The notes below the pieces were generated by a model. The model was not told the origin of the DNA. It did not search any database and saw only the letters and a list, made by a program, of their open reading frames with translations. From JBATTK01 sp049670505 (GTDB lineage Bacteria; Bacteroidota; Bacteroidia; Flavobacteriales; Flavobacteriaceae): 64,000 nucleotides of DNA. Below are positions 25,719-34,622 of the stretch, in pieces. The stretch lies in the NCBI GenBank assembly GCA_049670505.1, contig JBATTK010000007.1, positions 1 to 64,000 of the forward strand, read 5' to 3'. How positions within the stretch are numbered: position 1 is the first letter of the stretch; the number at the start of each line of letters is the position of its first letter. Made by a program: the position numbers and the translations under genes.

Positions 25719-26072
25719 TTAGGCAGCGTTAAAGTATTCTTCTTGGATTACCTTTCCTTCATCGTTCCAAACACGTCGAATGATTTCGTGTCAGTAAATC
25801 TTACTGCCATCTTTCATATCGAAATCGAACGTAAATTCTGATGCGGAAACGTTTCCATCAACAATGGAATGATGATGTGTAATGCCGTTTACGGCAGCAA
25901 TAGCTCCCGCAAAACCTTCCATTTTAGCTATCATTTCAGGTTTTCCGTTTGTTCCGCCATCTCCATAATCCGATGTGGTGGCGTTGTCCGCAAAAAATTC
26001 TTTTACAGCATCAACAATAGCACCTTTAGCTACTATTGTATCCATTTGTTTTACTTGTGTTTTAATATCCAT
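25719..26072 (-). pseudogene. SnoaL-like protein gene with in-frame TGA near its 3' end
   Basis: From the ATG at 26072 the frame runs 93 codons of a SnoaL/NTF2-like protein (IVDAVKEFFADNATTSDYGD, then NGKPEMIAKMEGFAGAIAAV, then ITHHHSIVDGNV) and stops at TGA 25791-25793 after GSKIY. The same frame then continues for 23 codons, HEIIRRVWNDEGKVIQEEYF-NAA, the usual last strand of this fold. The stop stands where I would expect a Trp codon (TGG to TGA). Either the gene is newly inactivated or there is a sequence error. Without the last strand the barrel would not close. Confidence 0.7.
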
Positions 26073-26146
26073 CTTTATTGATTTTAGTGAATTATTACAG
26101 TGCAAAGATGATGGATAAGCGAAGTGCGGATGCTACAAAAAAGTCA

Positions 26147-27202
26147 CTATAAATTGTACTTTTTAGTTTTGAACTCTGTTGGGGTGACCCCGGAGTAATG
26201 TTTGAAGAATCTAGAAAAGTGATTAGCCTCTTCAAAACCCAAGTTCTGGGAAATATGAACAACTTTCTCTCCCTCAATAAGCATTAGTTTGGCAGAATTT
26301 ATCAACTCTAATCTGATTAGTTGGCCAAGAGAAACATTCATTTTTGATCGCACGTTTTTTGCCAATGTCTTTACGGAAAGATTCATCTTATCGGCGTAAA
26401 AATCTAGAGACCTTTCTTGTGTATGATATTTGTGAAGAAGAGCTATAATGTCCTGTGTAAACAAGTCTCTATTCTTAAAATCGAAATTCTCACGGAATTG
26501 TTTTGGAGTTTCACCTGTAGCCTTTTTAAAGATACGGTTAAAGTACGCATCGTCTTTATAGCCCAATTGATATGAAACCTCTTGAATACTTTTATCGGTA
26601 AATGCTATTTCCTTTTTACTTTCAACAAGCTTCTTTGCGCTCATTAAATTTTTGACCGATAACCCAATCTTATCCTTTACCAATGTTTGGGCATTATATC
26701 CTCTCTCGTTGATGAGATTTACTACATCACGATTAGTCAGGGAATTCGAATATTCCTGATCAATGATTTCTTTTGCGTCAAAGATGATTTGATATTCTTC
26801 TTTGTTGGCCTTGAAAGGATTTTGCCAATACCATTGTTTTGAAGAGATGTCGATGATATTTGTAGGAGTCTCTGAAAATACGGATTCTGAAAGGAATTTT
26901 TTACACTCTTCACATTCCTCTAAGTCAATATACCCTAAAGAAACAAGATGTTTAAACAAGACGCGAACTTCATTGTTATAAAATTTGTCCTCATCAAAAA
27001 ATTCTATTTTTCTTACCAAAAAACTATCGGACAAAAATTTTATGTACTGTCCCTTCTCTAAAAAAATCCCCTTTTGTTGCCAATCAAAATAATTATTAAA
27101 ATCAACTTGTATGCTCCCTGAACCTGATAAAATGTGAATAAAGGAGTGCCTTTCTATCAAGTAGACTTTATTGATTTCAGGTGAGAACTTTTCAATTTTC
27201 AA
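26147..27202 (-). CDS. AraC-type regulator with two HTH domains
   Basis: A 351-residue protein. The N-terminal 140 residues include a short cupin-like start (HSFIHILSGSGSIQVDF) and a Cys pair (EECEECKKF near residue 98). Two separate AraC/HTH_18 DNA-binding domains follow: residues 150-240 (IAFTDKSIQEVSYQLGYKDD, GETPKQFRE) and 265-348 (EGEKVVHISQNLGFEEANHF, GVTPTEFK). Tandem complete AraC domains in one chain are unusual. It lies just upstream of, and in line with, the SnoaL, YHS and membrane genes and probably controls them. Confidence 0.8.
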   Translation of the reverse strand: MKIEKFSPEINKVYLIERHSFIHILSGSGSIQVDFNNYFDWQQKGIFLEKGQYIKFLSDSFLVRKIEFFDEDKFYNNEVRVLFKHLVSLGYIDLEECEECKKFLSESVFSETPTNIIDISSKQWYWQNPFKANKEEYQIIFDAKEIIDQEYSNSLTNRDVVNLINERGYNAQTLVKDKIGLSVKNLMSAKKLVESKKEIAFTDKSIQEVSYQLGYKDDAYFNRIFKKATGETPKQFRENFDFKNRDLFTQDIIALLHKYHTQERSLDFYADKMNLSVKTLAKNVRSKMNVSLGQLIRLELINSAKLMLIEGEKVVHISQNLGFEEANHFSRFFKHYSGVTPTEFKTKKYNL

Positions 27203-27642
27203 TTTTCTTTAGGTTTATTATAAACATGGGCCAAGTTAATCATATTATCATCCAGCAAAAAGTTGCTTCGTTTCTTGGATTCCTTAAAAGGCCATTTTAT
27301 GGGAATGAAGTTAAAAACTCTTTAACAAAGGTAATACGCATACCATTTTCCGTCTTTTTTAACTGTTTTGTAAAGTAACCTTTTACGGGAACTTTTGCTC
27401 TTCAAAAAAATATAAAAGATTATATCAATCCCACTAGATCCAACGGCCATTCCCTGCTATTCTAGTTTTAACTTTAGATATGAAACTACTATATTTATAT
27501 GCAAAAATCAAGTCTTGGCAAACATACGAGCCAAACCTTAACGGTCATTATGAAAAAACGAGGAGGATATTTGGAAATCCATTTCTTCTATTTTGGATTT
27601 AGCCAAAAAAAATAAAACACCAACACAACAATATATACACGA
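27203..27642. other. Intergenic region between AraC regulator and PaiB gene
   Basis: Divergent promoters must lie here, but I could not place boxes with confidence. No gene or clear repeat is seen in these 440 bp. Confidence 0.4.
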
Positions 27643-28281
27643 ATGTACAATCTCCCATACCATAAAGAGCAAGACGCAGCGGTTATTAAAGAATTTGTTG
27701 AACAGTACCCTTTTGCTTTTTTAACGGGGTGCGATTCAGAAAACAGACCTGTTGCAACACAAGTACCGGTTTTTATTGAAGATAAGGATGGTAGGAAACT
27801 ACTGCGAGGACATATAATGAAAAATACAGACCACCATAAAGCTTTTTTACATAATGAAAATGTACTTGCAGTTTTTACAGGTAAGCACACCTATGTAAGT
27901 GGTACTTGGTACAGCAATCCATATACGGCATCTACTTGGAATTATATGAGCGTACACGCAAAAGGAATCATCAGATTTTTAGGCAATAGTGAGCTAGAAG
28001 ATGTTCTTAGAATAACAACGCTACATTTTGAAGGTCAGAACCACCAATCGACAACTGTATTTGATAATTTACCTTTAGAGTTCAAACAAAGAGTAATGGG
28101 TGCAATTGTAGCTTTTGAAGTTGAGGTAAAAGAGATAGACACCGTTTTCAAATTAAGTCAGGACAGAGATGCCGAAAGCTACCAAAATATTATTAAGAAG
28201 CTTAAAGAAAAAGATGAAGATGCACGTGTGATTGCAACTGAAATGGAAAAAAGAGCGAACGAGCTATTTTCTGATCATTAA
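27643..28281 (+). CDS. PaiB-family FMN-binding protein
   Basis: A 212-residue protein with the PaiB layout: MYNLPYHKEQDAAVIKEFVE, PFAFLTGCDSENRPVATQVP, GHIMKNTDHHKAF, FTGKHTYVSGTWY and ASTWNYMSVHAKG (split-barrel flavin-reductase fold). The family is annotated as a negative transcriptional regulator in Bacillus but is structurally an FMN/heme-binding split barrel. The actual role here is unknown. Length is normal for the family. Confidence 0.85.
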   Translation: MYNLPYHKEQDAAVIKEFVEQYPFAFLTGCDSENRPVATQVPVFIEDKDGRKLLRGHIMKNTDHHKAFLHNENVLAVFTGKHTYVSGTWYSNPYTASTWNYMSVHAKGIIRFLGNSELEDVLRITTLHFEGQNHQSTTVFDNLPLEFKQRVMGAIVAFEVEVKEIDTVFKLSQDRDAESYQNIIKKLKEKDEDARVIATEMEKRANELFSDH

Positions 28282-28509
28282 TATATGAATTATTACGCCG
28301 CAAGTCCCAAATCCAACAAAAAAAACTAACTTACATTCTGCTGAATTCCTATACTCCCTAATCGTTTTGTTAGCGTTGAAATACTTCATTGCGGTTCCAA
28401 TACTTCGAAAAACACGCTTCACTCATTGAAAAGACCTTCTCACTCATTGCTTATTTCAAATATCGTGGTCAACAACGAGATTTGTTTTAAATCATCAAAT
28501 AAACCGACC

Positions 28510-31500
28510 ATGAAAAGACTTATACTCCTTATTTTTTTGTCCGTAAACGTTCAGGCTATTGCCCAAGAATCCCTTGAAATCATCTTGAAAGATTCAAGCA
28601 GATTAAAACTGACCAGTCTTAAAATAGAGGTCAAGATCATCGGTAATTTTGCTTCCACTACCTACGATATGAAATTCTACAACGACTTGGATAGCACCCT
28701 GGAAGGGGAATTGTCATTTCCCTTAGGAGAGGGACAAGCGGTATCCCGGTTCGCCATGGATGTGAACGACAAGCTACGTGAAGCCGTCATTGTGGAAAAG
28801 GAACTGGCACGTGTTGCGTTCGAAAGTACCGTAAGACAAACTATTGATCCTGGATTATTGGAAAAGACCGAAGGCAACAACTACAAAGCAAGGGTATACC
28901 CTATCCTACCCAAAAAGCACAAGCATATAGTGATAGGTTTTGAGCAAGAGCTAGCTACTATGAACCAGTTTCAAACCTACGAACTGCCCCTTGGAATACA
29001 GGAATCGCTTGATGACTTTTCGGTAAATATTGAAGTGTTTGAAGGAGAAAGCCTTCCCAAAATAAAAAGTAGTAGCTATGACAACTTCTTTTTTAAAGAA
29101 AATAAAGATGTTTTTAGCGCTCGTTTAAACAAACAAAATCACGCTCCGACTAGCCCTATCATTGTACAAATACCAAATCTGGGCAGTAGGGACAAAGTGT
29201 TAAGCTATGGCGATTATTTCTATGTATATCAGACCCTTAAACCCAACACCAGATTAAAATCAAAACCCAAAAAAATAAGCTTGTTATGGGATGCTTCCCA
29301 ATCCCTCCGAAATAGAAATTTAGATAAGGAATTGGGCCTGTTGGAAGACTACTTTCAATACCTGCAGGACGTAGATGTTCAATTCATTTCATTTAGCAAT
29401 ACCGTACATGAGAATAAGCGATTCAAAATAGCGAACGGTAATTGGGAGGGTTTAAGGAAGTCCATTACGAAGGTGAACTATGATGGTGGAACATGCTTGA
29501 ATCTATTTGGAGCATTGAACATTAAATCGGACGAAACACTCCTATTTACGGATGGATTGGCAAATCTTGGAAATTTTTCAAAGGACGACAGGCAAGCTAT
29601 TTACACCATAAACTCCACCGTTTCCGCAAATCATGAGGTTCTTGGTACAATAGCGACCTTATCGGGCGGTAACTATATCAATCTGGTACGATTACCACAT
29701 GTGGCAGCGGTCAAAGCCTTAAAACAAGAAACTTATCAGTTTTTAGGAACCGCGCATAATAGCTCGATCAGTGAAGTATATCCCAAGAATAGAAGGAACG
29801 TCTCCGAGGATTTTTCAGTTACGGGAAGATTTTCTAAAGAAACCTCCATTCAACTACTATTCGGTTATAGGGGTAAAGTAACGGAACGTGTGGAGATTCC
29901 CATTAAAAAATCACAAGAAACAGCATTGGTCAAAAGACTATGGGCAAAACAAAAACTAAGCCATTTAAACCAGGATAAAGAGCAAAATAGAGCTGAGATA
30001 CTTTCAATCGCCAAGCGATATTATTTGGTGACGGATTACACTTCCCTGTTGATTTTGGATAGAATTGAAGACTATGTACGTTATCGGATCGAACCTCCCA
30101 GTGAATTAAAAGCAGCGTACAAAGAACGCATTCACGATCTGGCAGAAGAGGAAGCCGATCGGCAAGAAGAATTAAAATATCGAAAAGAAGAAATATTCGA
30201 AGATTACGAGGATATATTGAATTGGTACGCTACCCAATATCCAAAGAAGAAGATAAAAGAACCAAAGAAAGATACATCAAATAGCATGGATCAAGCTACA
30301 TCTACAAACCAAAATAATAACACCACAAGCCCTACCACCAATACTACCCGGGTAACCAGACTGCCCTCGTCGGCACATATAAATATGCATATAGATTCTA
30401 CCCGGGGTATCGTTTCAGGAACCATATTGGATAGTGATGGGCAGCCCCTTCCCGGCGCAAACGTTGTTGTAAAGGGGACCACTAATGGAACGACGGCCGA
30501 TTTTGATGGCAATTTTAGTATCAATGCGGAACAGAATGACGAACTCGAATTTTCTTATGTAGGATATACCTCCGCAACTACAACAATTGGGGAAACCGAT
30601 AATATTTCAATTTCATTGGATGAAGATATCTCGCGTTTAGAAGAAGTAGTTATTGTTGGATATGGTGCCGAAAAAGTAAGTCATATGACCAGTTCGGTAA
30701 GTTCGGTATCGCAATCTTTGTCGGGACAAATGGCGGGCGTACAAATTACCCATACCGATGGTGAACCGGGGGCCGATACTTCGATAAGGATTAGGGGAGC
30801 AAGTTCAATTCCCAATGGTAACGATCCCTTATATATTATAGACGGAACAATATCCCCCAACAACCCTATGAAAGAGCTAAAGCCAGAGGATATAAATGGT
30901 ATTCAGGTACTAAAAGCTTTAAGTGCTTCGGCAATCTATGGTTCAAGGGCGGCCAATGGTGTTATTATAATTACTACAAAAAAAGGCCTGGAAACAAATC
31001 AAGAAGCCATTGACGCATTCAATCAAAAAATCACTGAAAAAATAGAGTTGAAATCATGGAATCCCGATACGCCATATATCAAGATTCTGGAAAACGAACC
31101 TACCCTTGCATTGGCCTATCAAAAGTATTTTGAAATTAGGGACGATTATTCCAACAGTCCAGCTTTTTATCTTGATGTATCCGATTTTTTTGATAAAAAG
31201 GGAAAATCAAAAATAGCGATTACCATCCTGACCAATCTGATTGAAATGGAGTTGAACAACCACGAACTTATGAAAGCTTTGGCCTATAAGTTGGAATATT
31301 TTAAACAATATGATTTGGCCGTGATCGTATATAAAAAAGTATTGGATTTAAGGCCCGAAGAACCACAATCCTATAGGGATTTGGCCTTGGCTTACGAACA
31401 GGTAGGAGAAATTCAAAAGAGTTTTGATCTGCTCTATAAAATTTATAATGGGGAATTACTAGAAAAGGATCTTGATGAGCGATACTACGGCATTGAACAA

Positions 31501-31956
31501 CTTGCCTATGTTGAATTGTCTAGATTAGTTCATAAATACGGTAAGAAGCTAAAACCGAAAAAAACTCAAAAAGCGTACTTTAAGGCACTTCCGGTCGCTG
31601 TCAGAATAGTTATCGATTGGAACCATAATGATACGGATATTGATCTATGGGTAAAAGATCCAAAAGGCGAAACGGCCTCCTATGAAAATGTAGAAACCAC
31701 TATTGGCGGCCATATGTCCGAAGATATGACCGAAGGCTATGGCCCTGAGGAATTTATGCTAAAAGATGCCCCTAAAGGAGATTATCAGGTATTGGTGGAT
31801 TATTATGCCGACAATGTGCAAAAGATATCTGGTCCAACCATATTAAAGGTCACTTTGTTTACCAATTATGGCAGCGCCAATGAAGAAAGAAAAACTACGA
31901 TTGTTCGACTGGATAAAGAGGAGGATGAACTTGAGGTAGGAAATCTGAAATTTTGA
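28510..31956 (+). CDS. VIT/vWA protein with embedded CarboxypepD_reg, TonB plug, TPR and DUF2135-like domains
   Basis: A 1148-residue exported protein from the ATG at 28510 (signal peptide LILLIFLSVNVQAIAQ). In order: VIT domain (about 30-155, IEVKIIGNFASTTYDMKFYN); von Willebrand A-like domain with MIDAS D261-A-S-Q-S265; acidic helical stretch and Asn/Thr-rich linker (about 595-612); CarboxypepD_reg-like domain (about 632-710); a TonB plug segment with SusC-like signature (RIRGASSIPNGNDPLYIIDG, AIYGSRAANGVIIITTKKG; 711-827); TPR repeats (860-990); C-terminal DUF2135-like domain (1027-1117, DTDIDLWVKDPKGE). There is no outer-membrane barrel after the plug, so it cannot be a transporter; a surface or periplasmic assembly/adhesion role is a guess. 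Confidence 0.8.
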   Translation: MKRLILLIFLSVNVQAIAQESLEIILKDSSRLKLTSLKIEVKIIGNFASTTYDMKFYNDLDSTLEGELSFPLGEGQAVSRFAMDVNDKLREAVIVEKELARVAFESTVRQTIDPGLLEKTEGNNYKARVYPILPKKHKHIVIGFEQELATMNQFQTYELPLGIQESLDDFSVNIEVFEGESLPKIKSSSYDNFFFKENKDVFSARLNKQNHAPTSPIIVQIPNLGSRDKVLSYGDYFYVYQTLKPNTRLKSKPKKISLLWDASQSLRNRNLDKELGLLEDYFQYLQDVDVQFISFSNTVHENKRFKIANGNWEGLRKSITKVNYDGGTCLNLFGALNIKSDETLLFTDGLANLGNFSKDDRQAIYTINSTVSANHEVLGTIATLSGGNYINLVRLPHVAAVKALKQETYQFLGTAHNSSISEVYPKNRRNVSEDFSVTGRFSKETSIQLLFGYRGKVTERVEIPIKKSQETALVKRLWAKQKLSHLNQDKEQNRAEILSIAKRYYLVTDYTSLLILDRIEDYVRYRIEPPSELKAAYKERIHDLAEEEADRQEELKYRKEEIFEDYEDILNWYATQYPKKKIKEPKKDTSNSMDQATSTNQNNNTTSPTTNTTRVTRLPSSAHINMHIDSTRGIVSGTILDSDGQPLPGANVVVKGTTNGTTADFDGNFSINAEQNDELEFSYVGYTSATTTIGETDNISISLDEDISRLEEVVIVGYGAEKVSHMTSSVSSVSQSLSGQMAGVQITHTDGEPGADTSIRIRGASSIPNGNDPLYIIDGTISPNNPMKELKPEDINGIQVLKALSASAIYGSRAANGVIIITTKKGLETNQEAIDAFNQKITEKIELKSWNPDTPYIKILENEPTLALAYQKYFEIRDDYSNSPAFYLDVSDFFDKKGKSKIAITILTNLIEMELNNHELMKALAYKLEYFKQYDLAVIVYKKVLDLRPEEPQSYRDLALAYEQVGEIQKSFDLLYKIYNGELLEKDLDERYYGIEQLAYVELSRLVHKYGKKLKPKKTQKAYFKALPVAVRIVIDWNHNDTDIDLWVKDPKGETASYENVETTIGGHMSEDMTEGYGPEEFMLKDAPKGDYQVLVDYYADNVQKISGPTILKVTLFTNYGSANEERKTTIVRLDKEEDELEVGNLKF

Positions 31957-32233
31957 TTTATAAATATTTAAGGTTGTGTGAGAATAGTAAAAAGATTTCC
32001 CGATATAAACGCGAAGCGCTTAATTTCCGTTCCCGTTCCCAGATCAACTGATATCGGATATAAGCCTCAATGGAAAATTATCTCCACAGCATTTGAAACA
32101 GCATAAAATCATATTTCAAAATAAGTCCGTTTGCCCTACCTTTGAAAAACTTAGAATCCAACACTTTTTGATTCGTAAGAGATTGCAAACAAACTACTAT
32201 AAAATGTTGAACTCATTGATAAAACCGGAACAA

Positions 32234-33031
32234 ATGAAAAGATTGCCCATTTTAATTATTTTATACTTGCTATTGTGCTCGCACGAGTTGTTTCTAAAAA
32301 TAGACTCCTATTATTTGGACACGAACGAATCAACGGAGCTGTATCTATTTAACGGAACGTTTGATAAAAGCGAAAATGTCATCACCAGGGACAGAATCAT
32401 AAATGCAAGGGTCGTTGGCCCTCAATACGATTACTATCCGAAGGAAGGAGATTATTATGATAACGATAAGATTACCTACCTGAAATTGGATGCCGGAGAC
32501 GAAGGTACTTACACCGCCGGTGTTTCTACCTTGCCCAAAATGATAGAGTTGAATGCGGCAGATTTTAAGGAATACTTGGAACATGAGGGACTTACCGATT
32601 TAATTGCCAAGCGCGAAAATCAGGGAATTTCAAATACACCGGCCCGGGAGAAATATTCAAAACATGTAAAGGCAATTTTACAGGTTTCCGATACAAGAAC
32701 GGATCATTTTGCAACGGAATTAGGTTATCCCATAGAGTTCGTTCCCTTAAACAATCCATATGATCTAAGTAAAGGGGATTCCATTTCCTTTAAGTTATTG
32801 CGTAACGGCAAGCCCCTTCCCGATCAAGTTGTTCATTACAGCTCTCGTTCGGATTCCAACTATAGGAACCCTGAGGAAAATTCGACCAGAACGGATGAAA
32901 ATGGGGTTTTGACCATTACATTGGACGAATCGGGAAAATGGTACGTGGCAGCGATTCATATGACCGAAAGCGGGGTCAAGGAAATCGACTACGAATCCAA
33001 CTGGGCCACATTGACCTTTGAAATACGGTGA
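32234..33031 (+). CDS. DUF4198-like lipoprotein
   Basis: A 265-residue protein from the ATG at 32234 (RLPILIILYLLLC lipobox). Right after the Cys comes SHELFLKIDSYYLD, the N-terminal His-containing start typical of DUF4198 proteins, and the C-terminal half has the Ig-like segment SFKLLRNGKPLPDQVVHY, TDENGVLTITLDESGKWYVA, with a conserved final strand. The family is linked to cobalt and nickel transport systems as a periplasmic part. It ends 611 bp before the nickel-dependent hydrogenase genes on the same strand, so a nickel link is possible but unproven. Confidence 0.6.
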   Translation: MKRLPILIILYLLLCSHELFLKIDSYYLDTNESTELYLFNGTFDKSENVITRDRIINARVVGPQYDYYPKEGDYYDNDKITYLKLDAGDEGTYTAGVSTLPKMIELNAADFKEYLEHEGLTDLIAKRENQGISNTPAREKYSKHVKAILQVSDTRTDHFATELGYPIEFVPLNNPYDLSKGDSISFKLLRNGKPLPDQVVHYSSRSDSNYRNPEENSTRTDENGVLTITLDESGKWYVAAIHMTESGVKEIDYESNWATLTFEIR

Positions 33032-33641
33032 ACCTTCAGCTAATAATTCAAGGTTTATACGTTTAATACAGGACTTTCTGTTTCCAGTAGTCAGTTTCAG
33101 GTTTCAGGTTTAAAGTTCAAGGTTTTGGTTTCCAGTTTCTGAATACTGATTACTGAATACCGATTTCTGGTCTTTCGTCCTTTGTCTTTTTTCTTTAATC
33201 TTTTCTCTTTTTTCCTTGTTCAAAGTTCAAGGTTCAAGGTTTTGGTTTCCAGTTTCTGATTTCTGGTTTCTGGTTTTGTCTTTCGTCTTTCTTCACGCTA
33301 CTGAATACTAACTACTGCTTACTATTTGACCACATGCCTTCAATACAATTGCAAGCGATCACTCAGGCACCCAAATATGGTCATTGAGTGATTTTCGAAT
33401 AGAAAATCGTATCGAAATGACATTGGACCTAATACAATCCTTTTTCAAATTGTTTAAGTATGGGAAGACGCCCAATAATACAAAAGTCCGCCATTTCGGC
33501 ACCCTTGTCCAACCGGTTTTATTTCAACCTTAAACAAATTATCTAGAATGATTAAAAAGAAGATACTAATTCCTCATTTTTTTGTTAATTCATGCTTAAT
33601 TACATAATTTAATTACCTCTTTAATAACAAATCAACAAAAT
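33032..33641 (+). other. Intergenic, low-complexity region before the hydrogenase operon
   Basis: No gene. The first half is pyrimidine/T-rich and built of degenerate short repeats (GTTTC, CTGGT, TTTC); one 27-bp unit, GTTCAAGGTTTTGGTTTCCA plus GTTTCTGA, occurs at 33115 and 33234. The hydrogenase promoter should lie at 33575-33640: TTTG at 33581-33584 and a poor -7 candidate TAATTTAA at 33605-33612 are 20 bp apart. The promoter call is weak. Confidence 0.4.
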
Positions 33642-34601
33642 ATGGCAAACGTATTATGGTTACAGGGAGGAGCATGTAGTGGTAACACCATGTCCTTTCT
33701 GAATGCCGAAGAACCCACGGTAGTAGAACTCATTACCGACTTTGGCCTAAACATTTTGTGGCATCCCACTACGGGTCTGCAAATCGGAGATCAAGTTCAG
33801 GATTTATTAAAGGATATCCTTGCAGGGAAGGTACAGATGGATATTTTGGTATATGAAGGTTCCTTAGTACAGGGGCCCGATAATACCGGGACAATGAATT
33901 TCTTTGCAGACCGTCCAATGATGGATTGGATCAAGGAATTATCTACCGTGGCCGGTTATGTGGTGGCCATAGGGGACTGTGCTACTTGGGGCGGTATTCC
34001 AGCTGTTCCCCCAAACCCCAGTGAGTCTACGGGACTACAATTCCATAAAAAGAAAAAAGGAGGTTTTCTTGGGGCGGACTATGTTTCCAAAGGAGGTTTG
34101 CCTGTAATCAATATCCCTGGTTGTCCTGCACATCCGGATTGGATCACCCAAATTCTGGTTGCTATTTCGGTGGGAAGAATCGGTGATGTGGTCATAGACG
34201 ATTATCACAGGCCAAAAACTTTCTTTACCAATTTTGTACAGGACGGATGTACCAATGTTACCAATTTTGCCCAGAAAGTTGATGGAGGATTTGGTAGAAG
34301 GGGAGGATGCCTGTTCTATGAAGTAGGTTGTAGAGGACCTATGACACGTGCTAGCTGTAATAATATATTATGGAATAGGCAATCTAGTAAAACCCGGACC
34401 AACCATCCTTGTCTAGGATGCACCGAACCAGGTTTCCCACATCATGACTTAATGAAAGGAAGCGTGTTCAACACCATGAAATATTTAGGTTTTCTTCCCA
34501 AGGAAGTTCCTGAAGGCAGAACAAAACTTGCCTATTACATAGAGGCCGGTTTCCAAAAAGTATTGCCTAAAAATCATCAAGTTATGGAAACTTCTAAATA
34601 G
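33642..34601 (+). CDS. hupS: [NiFe]-hydrogenase small subunit, group 2a (HupS/Huc-like)
   Basis: A 319-residue iron-sulfur subunit that relays electrons from the NiFe site. The N-terminus VLWLQGGACSGNTMSFLNAE and GDCATWGGIP, GCPAHPDWITQIL, GCLFYEVGCRGPM, PCLGCTEPGFP closely match cyanobacterial HupS and mycobacterial Huc small subunits as I remember them. No twin-arginine signal, so it is cytoplasmic or inner-face. It has exactly nine Cys: 12, 113, 161 (proximal), 203, 223, 230 (distal), 239, 257, 260 (medial). The usual second Cys of the proximal CxxC is Asn15 and no His ligand precedes Cys203, so each cluster has three Cys, fitting the three [3Fe-4S] clusters known in Huc. Confidence 0.93.
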   Translation: MANVLWLQGGACSGNTMSFLNAEEPTVVELITDFGLNILWHPTTGLQIGDQVQDLLKDILAGKVQMDILVYEGSLVQGPDNTGTMNFFADRPMMDWIKELSTVAGYVVAIGDCATWGGIPAVPPNPSESTGLQFHKKKKGGFLGADYVSKGGLPVINIPGCPAHPDWITQILVAISVGRIGDVVIDDYHRPKTFFTNFVQDGCTNVTNFAQKVDGGFGRRGGCLFYEVGCRGPMTRASCNNILWNRQSSKTRTNHPCLGCTEPGFPHHDLMKGSVFNTMKYLGFLPKEVPEGRTKLAYYIEAGFQKVLPKNHQVMETSK

Positions 34602-34622
34602 CATCAACTTAAAAAGAAAAAA

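Noticed and set aside
33581..33612. Hydrogenase promoter with TTTG and TAATTTAA
   Set aside because: Spacing fits but the -7 element matches poorly, so it is mentioned only within the intergenic entry.
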